DNA from: Radiobacillus kanasensis
GTDB taxonomy: Bacteria > Bacillota > Bacilli > Bacillales > Amphibacillaceae
Assembly: GCF_021049245.1 (NCBI RefSeq)
Contig: NZ_CP088020.1
Location: 812,001 to 876,000 of the forward strand
Direction: 5' to 3'
DNA length: 64,000 nucleotides
This document shows, one piece after another, positions 16,045 through 25,503 of the stretch. Every line of letters begins with the position of its first letter. Position 1 is the first letter of the stretch. The notes under the pieces are model-generated. The model was not told where the DNA came from and did not search any database. It saw only the letters and a list, made by a program, of their open reading frames with translations. A program made the translations under genes and the position numbers.

Positions 16045-17907
16045 TTAATCTCTTGACTGAAAATCATAAAACCGAAACAAGTCTCCATACACAATTTCAT
16101 CTGAATAGTTTAGTTCTTGCATGACTTTTTCTTTTATAGGCTCGCATACCGAGTTTTTCATACCTGTATTCTCACTTAGGATGCTCCCAGTGCCTTGTTC
16201 ATAGCACGTTTCATTCGTGTAAACATAATCATCACTTACGAAGCTCCCGTCTCGGAAAGCGATAAATTCTTTTCTATTCTCTGCCAATAAATCAGTTCCA
16301 AAGCCAATGTCCCTCTCCGTATCCACCCCGAGTAGATGCAAGAGAGTAGGTTTTACATCAATTTGCCCTGCAATTTTGGAAACAACCTTTCCTTCTTCAC
16401 CAGGAATGTGAATGAAAAATGGGACACGCTGTAATTGAATATGATCATAAGGAGTAATTTCTTGTTCGAGATATTGACCAAGTGCTTCATTCTCATATTC
16501 ACTAATTCCATAGTGATCACCCATTAATACAATAATCGAATTCTCATAAAGTCCAGACTGTTTTAATTGCTCAAAGAACTGTTCTACAGCTTCATCCGTA
16601 TAACGTACGGTTTGGAAGTACTGATTAAGTGTCGTAGATTCAGAATCATAGGGTTCAATCGATGCATCTTCCTTCCCTAACTCGTACGGATGATGGTTCG
16701 TTAGTGTAATAAACTTCGAATAAAACGGTTTAGGAAGCTCTTGTAAGTATTTAATGGACTGTGTAAAAAACGATTTATCTTTTAGTCCCCAACCTATCGA
16801 ATTTTCTTCCGTTATCTGATAAGCAGTCTCATCAAAAAAATTCTTAAAGCCTAGCGTATCGTACATATTATTCCGATTCCAAAAACTCTTATTATTAGCA
16901 TGGAAAACGGCTGAATAATACCCTTGTTGACCTAAAATTTCTGGCATAGCGTTATACTCATTTTGGGCACGTAGAAAGAAAACGGCCCCTCCTGGTAAAG
17001 GGTATAAAGAGTTTTCTACAAGGAATTCAGAATCAGAAGTTTTCCCTTGAGCGACTTGGTGATAGAAATTTTCGAAGTAATAACTATCATCGATCAAATT
17101 ATTCAAAAAAGGTGTGATTTCCTCGCCATTAACCTCATTCTTCATCACAAAACTTTGTATGGATTCTAATGAAATAAAAATAAGGTTGCGATCCTTCGCA
17201 ATACCGAATAGCTCGGATTGTTCCTCACTTTTAACATCTTTTACATAGTCACGGATTTCGGATATTTTAGTGCCATCTGCAAACGCTATTTGTGACGTTG
17301 TAAAAGCTTGTAAAGCAATATCATACATATGATAATTAAAAAGCCCAATGTTCTTCACAAAGTCTTCTCGATCAAAGACATTTGTGTATAGATTTGGTCG
17401 TGCCACTTGTGCTAGTAACAAATTCGCAACCAAAATTGCGGCAGACAAGGCAAAAATCGAGCTTTTTTTCTTGCGAACATAGTTTGCCGCTTCACGTTTA
17501 AAGCTAAGGAAGAAGATAAGGATGACATCAATAAATAATAAAGGATCTGACGGATGAAACAAAGTTGAAATACTATTCGTGACGTCTCCTGCATTGTTCG
17601 CTTGAAACATGACTGGAATCGTAATAAAGTCAGTAAAATCACGGTAAAACATTGTATTTGCCCAGATAATAATCGAACCGACTAGCGCACCCATACATAT
17701 AAATAGTTTCTGGTATTTGCCTTTCAACCAAATACTTAATGCAAAAAAGACAAACGCAGAAATAAAAGGATTAAGGATAAAAAGGATGGCTTGCATCGGA
17801 TTATCTATCGACATATCAAATACGAACGCATACACAAGGAGCGTTTTTAATCCAAATAGGATGCTAGCAATTATATATATAGGTAAATGGATTATTTTTT
17901 TTATCAT
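16045..17907 (-). CDS. Lipoteichoic acid synthase family protein (LtaS-type sulfatase)
   Basis: This 620-residue polytopic enzyme has about five N-terminal membrane helices within the first 180 residues. An extracellular alkaline-phosphatase/sulfatase domain follows. The domain begins NLIFISLESIQSFV, has the nucleophile threonine in QGKTSDSEF (Thr290), and the metal-binding LTNHHPYELG and MGDHYGISEYE segments. LtaS polymerises glycerol phosphate from phosphatidylglycerol onto a glycolipid anchor outside the membrane. Bacilli carry several paralogues, so I do not assign which one. ATG 17907 is preferred over a GTG at 17922 that overlaps the GGGGG ribosome binding site. A glycolipid-type glycosyltransferase lies 1.7 kb away (19578). 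Confidence 0.92.
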   Translation of the reverse strand: MIKKIIHLPIYIIASILFGLKTLLVYAFVFDMSIDNPMQAILFILNPFISAFVFFALSIWLKGKYQKLFICMGALVGSIIIWANTMFYRDFTDFITIPVMFQANNAGDVTNSISTLFHPSDPLLFIDVILIFFLSFKREAANYVRKKKSSIFALSAAILVANLLLAQVARPNLYTNVFDREDFVKNIGLFNYHMYDIALQAFTTSQIAFADGTKISEIRDYVKDVKSEEQSELFGIAKDRNLIFISLESIQSFVMKNEVNGEEITPFLNNLIDDSYYFENFYHQVAQGKTSDSEFLVENSLYPLPGGAVFFLRAQNEYNAMPEILGQQGYYSAVFHANNKSFWNRNNMYDTLGFKNFFDETAYQITEENSIGWGLKDKSFFTQSIKYLQELPKPFYSKFITLTNHHPYELGKEDASIEPYDSESTTLNQYFQTVRYTDEAVEQFFEQLKQSGLYENSIIVLMGDHYGISEYENEALGQYLEQEITPYDHIQLQRVPFFIHIPGEEGKVVSKIAGQIDVKPTLLHLLGVDTERDIGFGTDLLAENRKEFIAFRDGSFVSDDYVYTNETCYEQGTGSILSENTGMKNSVCEPIKEKVMQELNYSDEIVYGDLFRFYDFQSRD

Positions 17908-18023
17908 GAAAATTTCCCCCACAAGTGAAAAATCTAACTATCAAAAAGAGCGTCACTATACATGACGAATTTTGTCTGCAATTTGTTTCAAAAGTTTTCT
18001 ATGATCCTAAATTATTTGTTCGG

Positions 18024-19418
18024 TTATACTCTCCCACGGTTCGTCAAAGTGTTTTTAACATGCTTTATATCTATCACGTTATGTTTAGCCATTTTCAAAT
18101 AACAAATGGCAGACGGAATCAGAAAAATTTGTAAGATAGATAAGGTAATCATATAGTTATAAGGCTCGCTAAACCGTGTGCCAATCATGCCAAGAATAAT
18201 ACCGACACCTACATTCCCAAAGGTTCGCCCAATACTGTTAAAAAGGTTTGCAATACTAAATGCTGTTCCTCTATGCTCTGGAAGATTCACATCTGTAATG
18301 AGCGCCAACCAATTCGGTGTATTTGCCGATTGGAAGGCAGAAGCAATAAATGATAGGACAAACAATAACGCTACCCACGGATTTAAAATAATTTGTTGGA
18401 CAAGACTGATCAATATATCTATCGCATCCCCATCAGTTGGTAAGGATAAATTGGTCATAGGAATAGCAAAAAAGCATATGTATAGCGGGAGTGTAAAGAA
18501 AACAAAGAAAGCCGTTAAATAAGCTCTCCCTTTAAAGCTTTTTCTTTGGACTCGATCACCAAGATGGCCTAGATAAACGGAAGCCATTCCGCCAATTTGA
18601 AAAATAGCGTATAAGAAACCAGATGCAATAACGGCCGTTTTCATTTCATAACCTTGTTGAATGATTTTGTAGATATACAAGGTAGGAATCCAGATAAGGC
18701 TTCCCGTTGCAATGTTCATAAAAAGAGCCTGGATGTACAAGTAAACATTACTGCCTTGTAACAGAATTGCTTTTATATGTTTAGGTTCAATCACGTAATC
18801 ATAAGACTGATTGCTGCTACCAACAGCTTTTAACTCGGGATCGGATCCACCTCGTTTTGGTTCTGTTATAAAAACGTATAATAAAATCAGAACTAACCCA
18901 ATCATGCCAACTAGCTCAAATGACCATCTCCAGCTTGTGTTAGTTGTTGTTAAAGAGGCCATCATAGAACCAACGATTCCACCTAGTCCTTGGGCCATTC
19001 CCCATAAGCTTAATACTAGACCTCGTTTCCGGTAAGGGATGTAATCTGTTAAAACACTAAACCCAATGGAAGCCATACACCCTAAACCGATTCCCGTTAA
19101 AACTTGGTATAAAAGCAATTCTACAAAACTTTGGCTAATGGCTGTCAAGAAAATGGACCCTACCCAGATAAGGGTGCCAATGATAATGAGTCTCTTCCGC
19201 TTTGTTTTGCCTGAAAGATAACCCCAATAGATAGAAGAAACAGCTGTTACCAATATATTCATTCCAGAAATAAACCCGAGATCCCCTACATCAATAGCTA
19301 AATCCTTCGCAATGTAGGGAAACAGTGGTGGAAAGAGTCCGATTATAATATGTTCGAATGCTGCAAGAGCAATAAAAACAAATATGGTATAGTAGATTTG
19401 GAAGGTTGAAAGTTTCAC
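18024..19418 (-). CDS. MFS transporter
   Basis: This 464-residue major facilitator has about twelve hydrophobic helices. The loop 2-3 signature reads GYLSGKTKRKRLIIIGTLI, close to the family G-x-x-x-D-R-x-G-R-R consensus, and helix 4 is RKRGLVLSLWGMAQGLGGIVG. A long middle loop (GGSDPELKAVGSSNQSYDYV) separates the halves. GTG 19418 is the start, with AAAAAGGAG about 7 nt upstream. It reads in the same direction as the LTA synthase gene but with a 116-nt gap. The substrate is unknown. Organic anion or drug/lipid-type MFS proteins are the nearest general class. Confidence 0.85.
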   Translation of the reverse strand: MKLSTFQIYYTIFVFIALAAFEHIIIGLFPPLFPYIAKDLAIDVGDLGFISGMNILVTAVSSIYWGYLSGKTKRKRLIIIGTLIWVGSIFLTAISQSFVELLLYQVLTGIGLGCMASIGFSVLTDYIPYRKRGLVLSLWGMAQGLGGIVGSMMASLTTTNTSWRWSFELVGMIGLVLILLYVFITEPKRGGSDPELKAVGSSNQSYDYVIEPKHIKAILLQGSNVYLYIQALFMNIATGSLIWIPTLYIYKIIQQGYEMKTAVIASGFLYAIFQIGGMASVYLGHLGDRVQRKSFKGRAYLTAFFVFFTLPLYICFFAIPMTNLSLPTDGDAIDILISLVQQIILNPWVALLFVLSFIASAFQSANTPNWLALITDVNLPEHRGTAFSIANLFNSIGRTFGNVGVGIILGMIGTRFSEPYNYMITLSILQIFLIPSAICYLKMAKHNVIDIKHVKNTLTNRGRV

Positions 19419-19577
19419 AAAGAAGCTCCTTTTTAGTTTCCAAAGTTTTCAACCCTATTATTTTATCATAGTAAATTTTGTATATATATGAATTCTAAGA
19501 TTTACATACCTTTAACCCAATAAGTAATAAAGTTCTGATATACTAGGGACGTATTTGTTAAAGAAGGGCTTGATCCT

Positions 19578-20729
19578 ATGCAGAAAAAAATGCTCATCAT
19601 ATCTTCTGACCATACTGGACATGGACATAAGAGTATTACAGAAGCAATATGTGAAAAAGTACATATAGATGATAATGTAAAAGTAGAAGTAGTGGATGGT
19701 TTTTCCCTTGGTGGAAAACTGCTAAATGGAATTGGTAAATCATATGGTCCTATCACAAGGTTTTCAGAAAACTTGTGGAAACTCATTTGGAATATGTCTG
19801 CTTTGAAGGCACCATTAGTGAACAAATTAATAGAGTCCTTGATTAAAAAAAACTTTTTAAAGTTAATGGATGAGAAGAAACCGGATTTCATATTGTCAGT
19901 CCATCCTAATTTTAATGGTTCAATCCTAAATATCTTGGAAAAAGAAAAGATGGATGTACCATTCTATACGTTAATTGCGGACCTTGTTAACATCTACCCT
20001 TTATGGGCGGACCGAAGAGCAGATTATATTTTGAGCCCTACAGAGGAAGCTAAGGAAAAATGTTTGCAGTATGGGGTTCCTGAAGAAAAAATAAAAGTGG
20101 TGGGCTTCCCTGTCAGAAGTAAGTTTTTCTCTGAATCGAACTCATTAGAAAGCAAGGAACAACGATCACCGCTGACTTGTTTGGTTATGAGTGGTGGGGA
20201 AGGTACCGGCAACATGAACACGATTGCGGAAAATTTACTAGAAAATTTTGATTGTCAGGTCAACATAATTGCCGGAAGAAATCAAAAATTAAAAGCAAAT
20301 CTAGAAAAATCATTGTTAGGTAGATATGGGGATAAAGTGCAAATCTATGGTTTTGTGACCAATATTCATGAATTGATGTTGGATGCAGACATTGCCTTTA
20401 CAAGGGGTAGTCCCAATGTGATGTTCGAAGCGGTGGCGGCGAACACACCATTAGTGATTACTGGTGCATTGCCAGGCCAAGAAGAAGACAACCCTGTGTT
20501 TGCTGAGAGAGCAGGCTTAGGCGTAATTTGCAAAGATGTACAGGATATTCAACAAACGATTGGCGGATTATTAGCTCATAATCACGAGAAGCTAAACACA
20601 ATCAGACAATCGCAAAAAGCGTTTATCAACGAACATGCAGCAGAAGATATTTTGAGATTCCTTCTCCATAGTAGAATGAGTCATCAGCAAGCAGAAGTGG
20701 ACTTAAAAGTGGTTAATTCTTTCAATTAA
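19578..20729 (+). CDS. MGDG synthase / UgtP-like glycosyltransferase
   Basis: This 383-residue GT28-type glycosyltransferase has an N-terminal MGDG_synth domain beginning MLIISSDHTGHGHKSITEAI. It contains KPDFILSVHPNFNGSI and PFYTLIADLVNIYPLWADRR, and a C-terminal UDP-sugar domain with MSGGEGTGNMNTIAENLL and the donor-binding FTRGSPNVMFEAVAANTPLV. Such enzymes transfer glucose or galactose from UDP-sugars to diacylglycerol to make membrane glycolipids, which serve as LTA anchors in Bacilli. Proximity to the LTA synthase fits this, though the genes are not co-directional. A terminator follows at 20732. Confidence 0.88.
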   Translation: MQKKMLIISSDHTGHGHKSITEAICEKVHIDDNVKVEVVDGFSLGGKLLNGIGKSYGPITRFSENLWKLIWNMSALKAPLVNKLIESLIKKNFLKLMDEKKPDFILSVHPNFNGSILNILEKEKMDVPFYTLIADLVNIYPLWADRRADYILSPTEEAKEKCLQYGVPEEKIKVVGFPVRSKFFSESNSLESKEQRSPLTCLVMSGGEGTGNMNTIAENLLENFDCQVNIIAGRNQKLKANLEKSLLGRYGDKVQIYGFVTNIHELMLDADIAFTRGSPNVMFEAVAANTPLVITGALPGQEEDNPVFAERAGLGVICKDVQDIQQTIGGLLAHNHEKLNTIRQSQKAFINEHAAEDILRFLLHSRMSHQQAEVDLKVVNSFN

Positions 20730-20731
20730 GA

Positions 20732-20770
20732 GAAAGAGGCTTTCCTTGGTGTTAAAGGAAAGCCCCTTTC
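20732..20770. terminator. Bidirectional terminator between glycosyltransferase and YcdB-like gene
   Basis: GAAAGAGGCTTTCCTT (20732-20747) pairs with AAGGAAAGCCCCTTTC (20755-20770) with one mismatch. It sits between converging stop codons. Confidence 0.65.
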
Positions 20771-20771
20771 A

Positions 20772-22238
20772 TTAATGCCTTTCTTTGATGATTCCAGTCT
20801 CTATATAACTGACTTCCCCTGTGTGTGCATTGATTTTTTCTATATGACCACCCGTCTTAGGAAAGTCGACTAAATAGGATAGTGTATAAATGTTAGGATC
20901 GCCAAAATCCTTTACGCAACGAGTTAATTTCATCTCTAGTTCGTTAAAGAATCTTTCTTCTGCTTCTTGTAAGGTAATTGTCGGTATCGGATTTAATTTT
21001 TCCAAGTTAGCAGTTTGACTAGAGCTTAAACGTGTCACAGAGCATTCTCTGATTAAACCTGTATATATTCCGACATGCACATGTGCTTCCACGCTTTCCA
21101 TTCTAAATTCGCCATGTTGTCGATAAAACGTGAACATTTGCGTAGGTTCAGAGTCTAAGTAATCATGGGCCATGTCTTCTTCATCTTCCGCATCCAATTC
21201 GTTTTCGAAGGCTTCGTCCCTTTCCTCTTCATCAAACAACTCTTCATTGTCCACCGTTTTTATTGGTTCTTCTAATACATACTTATCATGGATATTTCCT
21301 TCTACAAGTTCTAAAAATTCTAATGCCTTTTCTGTCAATTTTCCCATAGGTAGGGAGGGAGTATCATCCATCTTTTCAAATGGTAAGTTAGAAAAACTGA
21401 AGTGACCAGTTTCATCAGAGAAAATGGAGATAAGAGGTTCTGCTTCTTCGTCTTCTTCCATATAGACGGTAGGATCTATCCATATGACCGATCCATCCTC
21501 TCCTGTATTTTTTTCTAGTTTTTTATTTACTCCAAGCATTTCTTCTATAGACGAAGTTGAGTTTACAGCTTGAATTTTTTCAATTGAGAGTTCTTCCGTA
21601 TTCATAAATTCAGTGACCGTTTCTATGTTCCCGTCAGCTCCAACTCCCATTATGTTATGATTGGAACGATAAATCAGCTCAACTACTGGATTTGTTTCCA
21701 TTTCAACTAAATCAGGGACATGAACGGACAGTTGTAAGTAGTTGGCCTTTCTTAATAGTTGCTTTGCGTCCTCACTTGAGACAGTGATTTCTGGATATAA
21801 TAATTGAAAGTCCATTTGGCCTATATCAGCATTTGTTAGAATTCCATCTCTCGTAAAATGAAGGGTACACCCTGTATGTGGAATAAGGAGGTCAAGTTTT
21901 GGGTCTCGTTCTTCGTAAGTAACCATGAAATGGTTGTCATTCCACTCGTTTAACATACTGAAATGAACGTCGCGATTAATAAATGTGTCTATGAATAATT
22001 GTGCAACTTCCATTATCCTATCCACATTTGGCGGAGTATTAAAAGGTATTTGTTCGTCTTCGACTTCTTCGGGTTCACTTATCTCGTAAGCGATTAATCT
22101 GCCTTCATTAAGATGTACAAAACCGTACACTTGGCCAGACTTTACATCGACAATCTGATGTGAAAAATCATCTTTCAAAATTTCGATGTGGGGGCTTCCT
22201 ACTATAAATGGTTGTAACTTCTTCGCTAATTCATTCAT
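20772..22238 (-). CDS. YcdB/YcdC repeat domain protein
   Basis: This acidic protein of about 488 residues has two YcdB/YcdC-type (DUF4901) repeats. The first half contains KLDLLIPHTGCTLHFTRDG. The second half has FYRQHGEFRMESVEAHVHVG and ends in a PepSY-like strand pair (EKINAHTGEVSYIETG). A very acidic linker (around EEERDEAFENELDAEDEEDM) joins the halves. No signal peptide or transmembrane segment is seen. ATG 22238 is favoured because GAAGGA lies 9 nt upstream, whereas an ATG at 22247 abuts it. The family's function is unknown; members are common in spore-formers. It is divergent from the SpoIID-like gene at 22525. Confidence 0.72.
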   Translation of the reverse strand: MNELAKKLQPFIVGSPHIEILKDDFSHQIVDVKSGQVYGFVHLNEGRLIAYEISEPEEVEDEQIPFNTPPNVDRIMEVAQLFIDTFINRDVHFSMLNEWNDNHFMVTYEERDPKLDLLIPHTGCTLHFTRDGILTNADIGQMDFQLLYPEITVSSEDAKQLLRKANYLQLSVHVPDLVEMETNPVVELIYRSNHNIMGVGADGNIETVTEFMNTEELSIEKIQAVNSTSSIEEMLGVNKKLEKNTGEDGSVIWIDPTVYMEEDEEAEPLISIFSDETGHFSFSNLPFEKMDDTPSLPMGKLTEKALEFLELVEGNIHDKYVLEEPIKTVDNEELFDEEERDEAFENELDAEDEEDMAHDYLDSEPTQMFTFYRQHGEFRMESVEAHVHVGIYTGLIRECSVTRLSSSQTANLEKLNPIPTITLQEAEERFFNELEMKLTRCVKDFGDPNIYTLSYLVDFPKTGGHIEKINAHTGEVSYIETGIIKERH

Positions 22239-22524
22239 CTTCTTCATTCCTTCACTGTTAGTACTTTGTATTTTTCATAGACAATAACAAGCATTTTTAA
22301 TAAGTCAGATAATAATGTTCTATCTTGCAATTTGTGCTTGTTGATATTCTATCACAATGGACATTTAATCTTATTTATATTTTAATATTTAAACAATCGA
22401 TTCAGTGATTCTAGTATAGGTTCATGGATACAATTTAGTTAAGTTTCTATAGATATGTTGGAATCTTACCAATAGGTTTAACCTATAGTGAATAATCACA
22501 AAGTACCAAGGGAATATAAGTGAT

Positions 22525-23778
22525 ATGAAAAAAATACTACTTATAACAGTTTTATTGATCGGTCTATTCCCTATCACATCAGAAGCGGAAGAGATGGTCA
22601 CGGTTAGGCTTACCAACTACATTGAGGACTCTTCTAAATTGAATGTAGAGTTTAAAGGCGCATATCGGTCGTTAGATCCAACATTAGCGATAAAGGAAGG
22701 AGTAAACTATCAGTTAACGGTCGATGAGGATTCCTTAATTCTTCAAGGGGAAAACGGGCAGCATACTTTTAAAGAACCTTTGATTTTCATTCCTGAGAAA
22801 TACGACGAGAAGCACATCTTATATATAAACGGGCGGCCGTATTTGGGAGCGATGGAATTTAGGGTGGAAGAAGATGATACGATTCGTCCCGTAAACCAAT
22901 TGCCAATGGAAGATTACTTAAAAGGGGTCGTTCCCTTTGAGGTTTACCCAAGCTGGGGATTGGAAGCGTTAAAAGCACAGGCGCTTGCTGCCAGAACGTA
23001 TGCAACTTCTCACTTGAATGAAGAGATCGATGATACAATCAGCTATCAGGTCTATGGAGGTTACACTTGGAAGGAGAAAACAACGAAGGCCGTGGAAGAA
23101 ACAAGTGGCGAGGTCATTACGTATAAGGGCAAATTAATCGAGGCTTTTTATTCTGCAAGCAATGGAGGAGTCACGGAAAATAACGCGCACGTGTGGGGAG
23201 GAAAATCAAAACCTTATTTTCCGATTAAAAAGGATCCTTATGATCCTATCGAACCTTGGGGGTTCACCTTACATCGTACCCAAATAGACCTAAAGGCTAT
23301 TGATTGGGATATTCCTAATTGGTGGGAAGTGCTAGAGGAAAAAGATAAGAAAATCACGGAATCTATGAAGCGTTATCTCAAAAGAAAGGGGTATTGGGGA
23401 GATTTAAAAATCCTTGCGATTCCGAATTTTACAGTGTCAGACAAACAACTATCGTCAAAGCGGAGTGTAAAAGGATCGATTACCATTGAGTTTATGGAAC
23501 GATTATTCGGTGGAACGGTCTTGTTTCACCAGTATCATTTAGATGGAGTTAATCTAAACAGGATACGCCCACTGATTGGTGGAACTATTTTTAAGAGCTA
23601 TCTCATTAATTCTTTTCAATCCAAGGAAAACAGCTATACCATGAAAGGAAAAGGCTTTGGCCACGGGGTTGGGATGAGTCAATGGGGGGCTCAAGCGATG
23701 GCTGAAAGTGGGAAATCTTATAAAGAGATTATTCAATTTTATTTTCCGGGAACAAGGATTTCAGAATTTAAGAAGTAA
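22525..23778 (+). CDS. SpoIID/LytB domain peptidoglycan-acting protein
   Basis: This 417-residue exported protein has an N-terminal signal peptide (MKKILLITVLLIGLFPITSEA). The SpoIID domain shows MEDYLKGVVPFEVYPSWG, ALKAQALAARTYATSHL, YSASNGGVTENN and the C-terminal GKGFGHGVGMSQWGAQAMA with IIQFYFPGTRI. SpoIID is a lytic transglycosylase that cleaves denuded glycan during spore engulfment; LytB-type relatives modify amidases. This protein is not in a spoIIR/spoIIIA context, so it is a SpoIID-like paralogue. It sits 230 nt before a spore-cortex-type hydrolase gene, with a terminator between them. Confidence 0.9.
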   Translation: MKKILLITVLLIGLFPITSEAEEMVTVRLTNYIEDSSKLNVEFKGAYRSLDPTLAIKEGVNYQLTVDEDSLILQGENGQHTFKEPLIFIPEKYDEKHILYINGRPYLGAMEFRVEEDDTIRPVNQLPMEDYLKGVVPFEVYPSWGLEALKAQALAARTYATSHLNEEIDDTISYQVYGGYTWKEKTTKAVEETSGEVITYKGKLIEAFYSASNGGVTENNAHVWGGKSKPYFPIKKDPYDPIEPWGFTLHRTQIDLKAIDWDIPNWWEVLEEKDKKITESMKRYLKRKGYWGDLKILAIPNFTVSDKQLSSKRSVKGSITIEFMERLFGGTVLFHQYHLDGVNLNRIRPLIGGTIFKSYLINSFQSKENSYTMKGKGFGHGVGMSQWGAQAMAESGKSYKEIIQFYFPGTRISEFKK

Positions 23779-23816
23779 TGATTTTATCGAAAAGCAGCTT
23801 CCTTTAAAAGCTTATT

Positions 23817-23855
23817 AGCCATGGAGATATGGAAAACTTCTCTGTGGCTTTTTTC
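23817..23855 (+). terminator. Terminator after the SpoIID-like gene
   Basis: AGCCATGGAGA (23817-23827) pairs with TCTCTGTGGCT (23839-23849, with G-U pairs) and is followed by TTTTTTC. Confidence 0.75.
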
Positions 23856-24012
23856 TTTTTATAATGGATATGGCAACCACCTAATCTAATTCATGTTTCG
23901 CCACGAATTTTAAAAGAATGTAGAGTTTTGGGTTCCGTGTACTTGCCCTCTTTCATAAACTTTCAAGTAGGACTGGTGTTTGATCTGATCTACATGGAAA
24001 AGGAGGGCACAC

Positions 24013-25302
24013 ATGCAGATTCATGTTGTTCAAAGTGGGGAGAACCTGTGGGGAATTGCTCAGGCGTATAACTCCTCCATTCCAAATATTGTGCAAGCTA
24101 ATCAAATAACGGACCCAAACCAACTTGTGATAGGGCAGGCGTTAGTAATACCGATTTGGGGAAGTTTTTATTGGGTGCAACCTGGGGATACGCTATGGTC
24201 TATTGGCCAACGGTTCGGGATTCCCTACACGACAATCGCTCAGATGAATCAAATCGATCCGGAAACTCCTTTAGCAATTGGACTTCGACTGTTTATCCCA
24301 CCAATCCCGAAAAAAAGAGCAGAAATCAATGCCTATATGGAACCAAGAGGAACAACGGTTAGTGACGCTTTACTTAACGAAGCAAGAGCAAGTGCTCCTT
24401 ATTTGACGTACCTTGCCCCTTTTAGTTATCAAGTAAGAAGAGATGGAAGTCTCCAGCCTATGCCGCTAGAAGGTATTCCAGAGATTGCGGAAGAATCAGG
24501 CGCTTCCTTGATGATGGTTGTAACGAATTTAGAAGGTGGGCAATTTAGTGGCGAGTTAGGAAGAGATATTTTACAAAGTCGCGCTGTGCAAGATTTATTA
24601 TTGGATAACATCATAGCAGAAGCAAGACGTGTAGGCAGATATACGGATGTGCACTTTGATTTTGAATTTTTACCGGGAGACCAACGAGAAGCGTACAATA
24701 ACTTTTTAAGAAGAGCTGCTGCAAGACTGCACCGTGAAGGGTTGTTAATATCTAGTGCTCTAGCTCCAAAAACAAGAGCCGATCAACCTGGTCAGTGGTA
24801 TGAAGCTCACGATTATAGAGCGCATGGAGAAATTGTCGATTTTGTTGTGCTGATGACGTATGAATGGGGATACTCTGGTGGTCCGCCAATGCCAGTTTCA
24901 CCAATCGGGCCAGTAGAAAATGTGTTACAGTATGCGTTAACCGAGATGCCAGCTTCCAAAATCATGATGGGGCAAAATCTGTATGGCTATGACTGGACAT
25001 TACCATATGTGCAGGGTGGTCCTTACGCCCGGGCCGTTAGTCCGCAGAGAGCAATTGAGCTTGCGAAACAATATGGGGTATCCATTCAATATGATGTGCA
25101 AGCACAAGCTCCACACTTTGACTATGTGGATGAGCAGGGGAAAGCACATAAAGTGTGGTTTGAGGATGCTCGGTCGATACAGGCAAAGTTCGACCTTGTG
25201 AAGCGGTTAGGACTGCGTGGGGTGAGTTATTGGAAGTTAGGCTTGCCATTTCCACAGAATTGGCTGTTGATCGCAGAGAATTTTAACGTAGTGAAGCGCT
25301 AA
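24013..25302 (+). CDS. sleL: Spore cortex-lytic type glycosidase with two LysM domains (SleL/YaaH)
   Basis: This 429-residue protein has LysM domains at about residues 2-47 and 52-97, followed by a GH18 (chitinase-like) barrel. The catalytic motif is DVHFDFEF with Glu218 as the acid. Further family landmarks are INAYMEPRG, TALAPKT-like SALAPKTRADQPG, MTYEWGYSGGPPMPVSP, MMGQNLYGYDWTLPY and the C-terminal GVSYWKLGLPFPQNWLL. The order and length match Bacillus YaaH/SleL, an N-acetylglucosaminidase that degrades cortex fragments during germination. There is no signal peptide, as is normal for these spore-coat proteins. RBS AAGGAGG precedes ATG 24013. It is monocistronic between two terminators. 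Confidence 0.93.
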   Translation: MQIHVVQSGENLWGIAQAYNSSIPNIVQANQITDPNQLVIGQALVIPIWGSFYWVQPGDTLWSIGQRFGIPYTTIAQMNQIDPETPLAIGLRLFIPPIPKKRAEINAYMEPRGTTVSDALLNEARASAPYLTYLAPFSYQVRRDGSLQPMPLEGIPEIAEESGASLMMVVTNLEGGQFSGELGRDILQSRAVQDLLLDNIIAEARRVGRYTDVHFDFEFLPGDQREAYNNFLRRAAARLHREGLLISSALAPKTRADQPGQWYEAHDYRAHGEIVDFVVLMTYEWGYSGGPPMPVSPIGPVENVLQYALTEMPASKIMMGQNLYGYDWTLPYVQGGPYARAVSPQRAIELAKQYGVSIQYDVQAQAPHFDYVDEQGKAHKVWFEDARSIQAKFDLVKRLGLRGVSYWKLGLPFPQNWLLIAENFNVVKR

Positions 25303-25308
25303 GTAACG

Positions 25309-25343
25309 AAGGACACTTCCTGTTTAGCAGGGGTGTCCTTTTG
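25309..25343 (+). terminator. Terminator after sleL
   Basis: AAGGACAC and GTGTCCTT flank an inner CCTG/CAGG stem, followed by TTG, 7 nt after the sleL stop. Confidence 0.7.
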
Positions 25344-25503
25344 AGTTATCGTTCATTGAGTTGATCGACCCAGAATATCATCTACCTATTTATAAACTAC
25401 CTACATAACCAACCATCTCCTCTCTTCCAGTCCCCATCAACATCTTTTTCCTTCCATCATGTTAAAATGAAGTAACATATATCAACTAAGAAGGTGTCAT
25501 TCA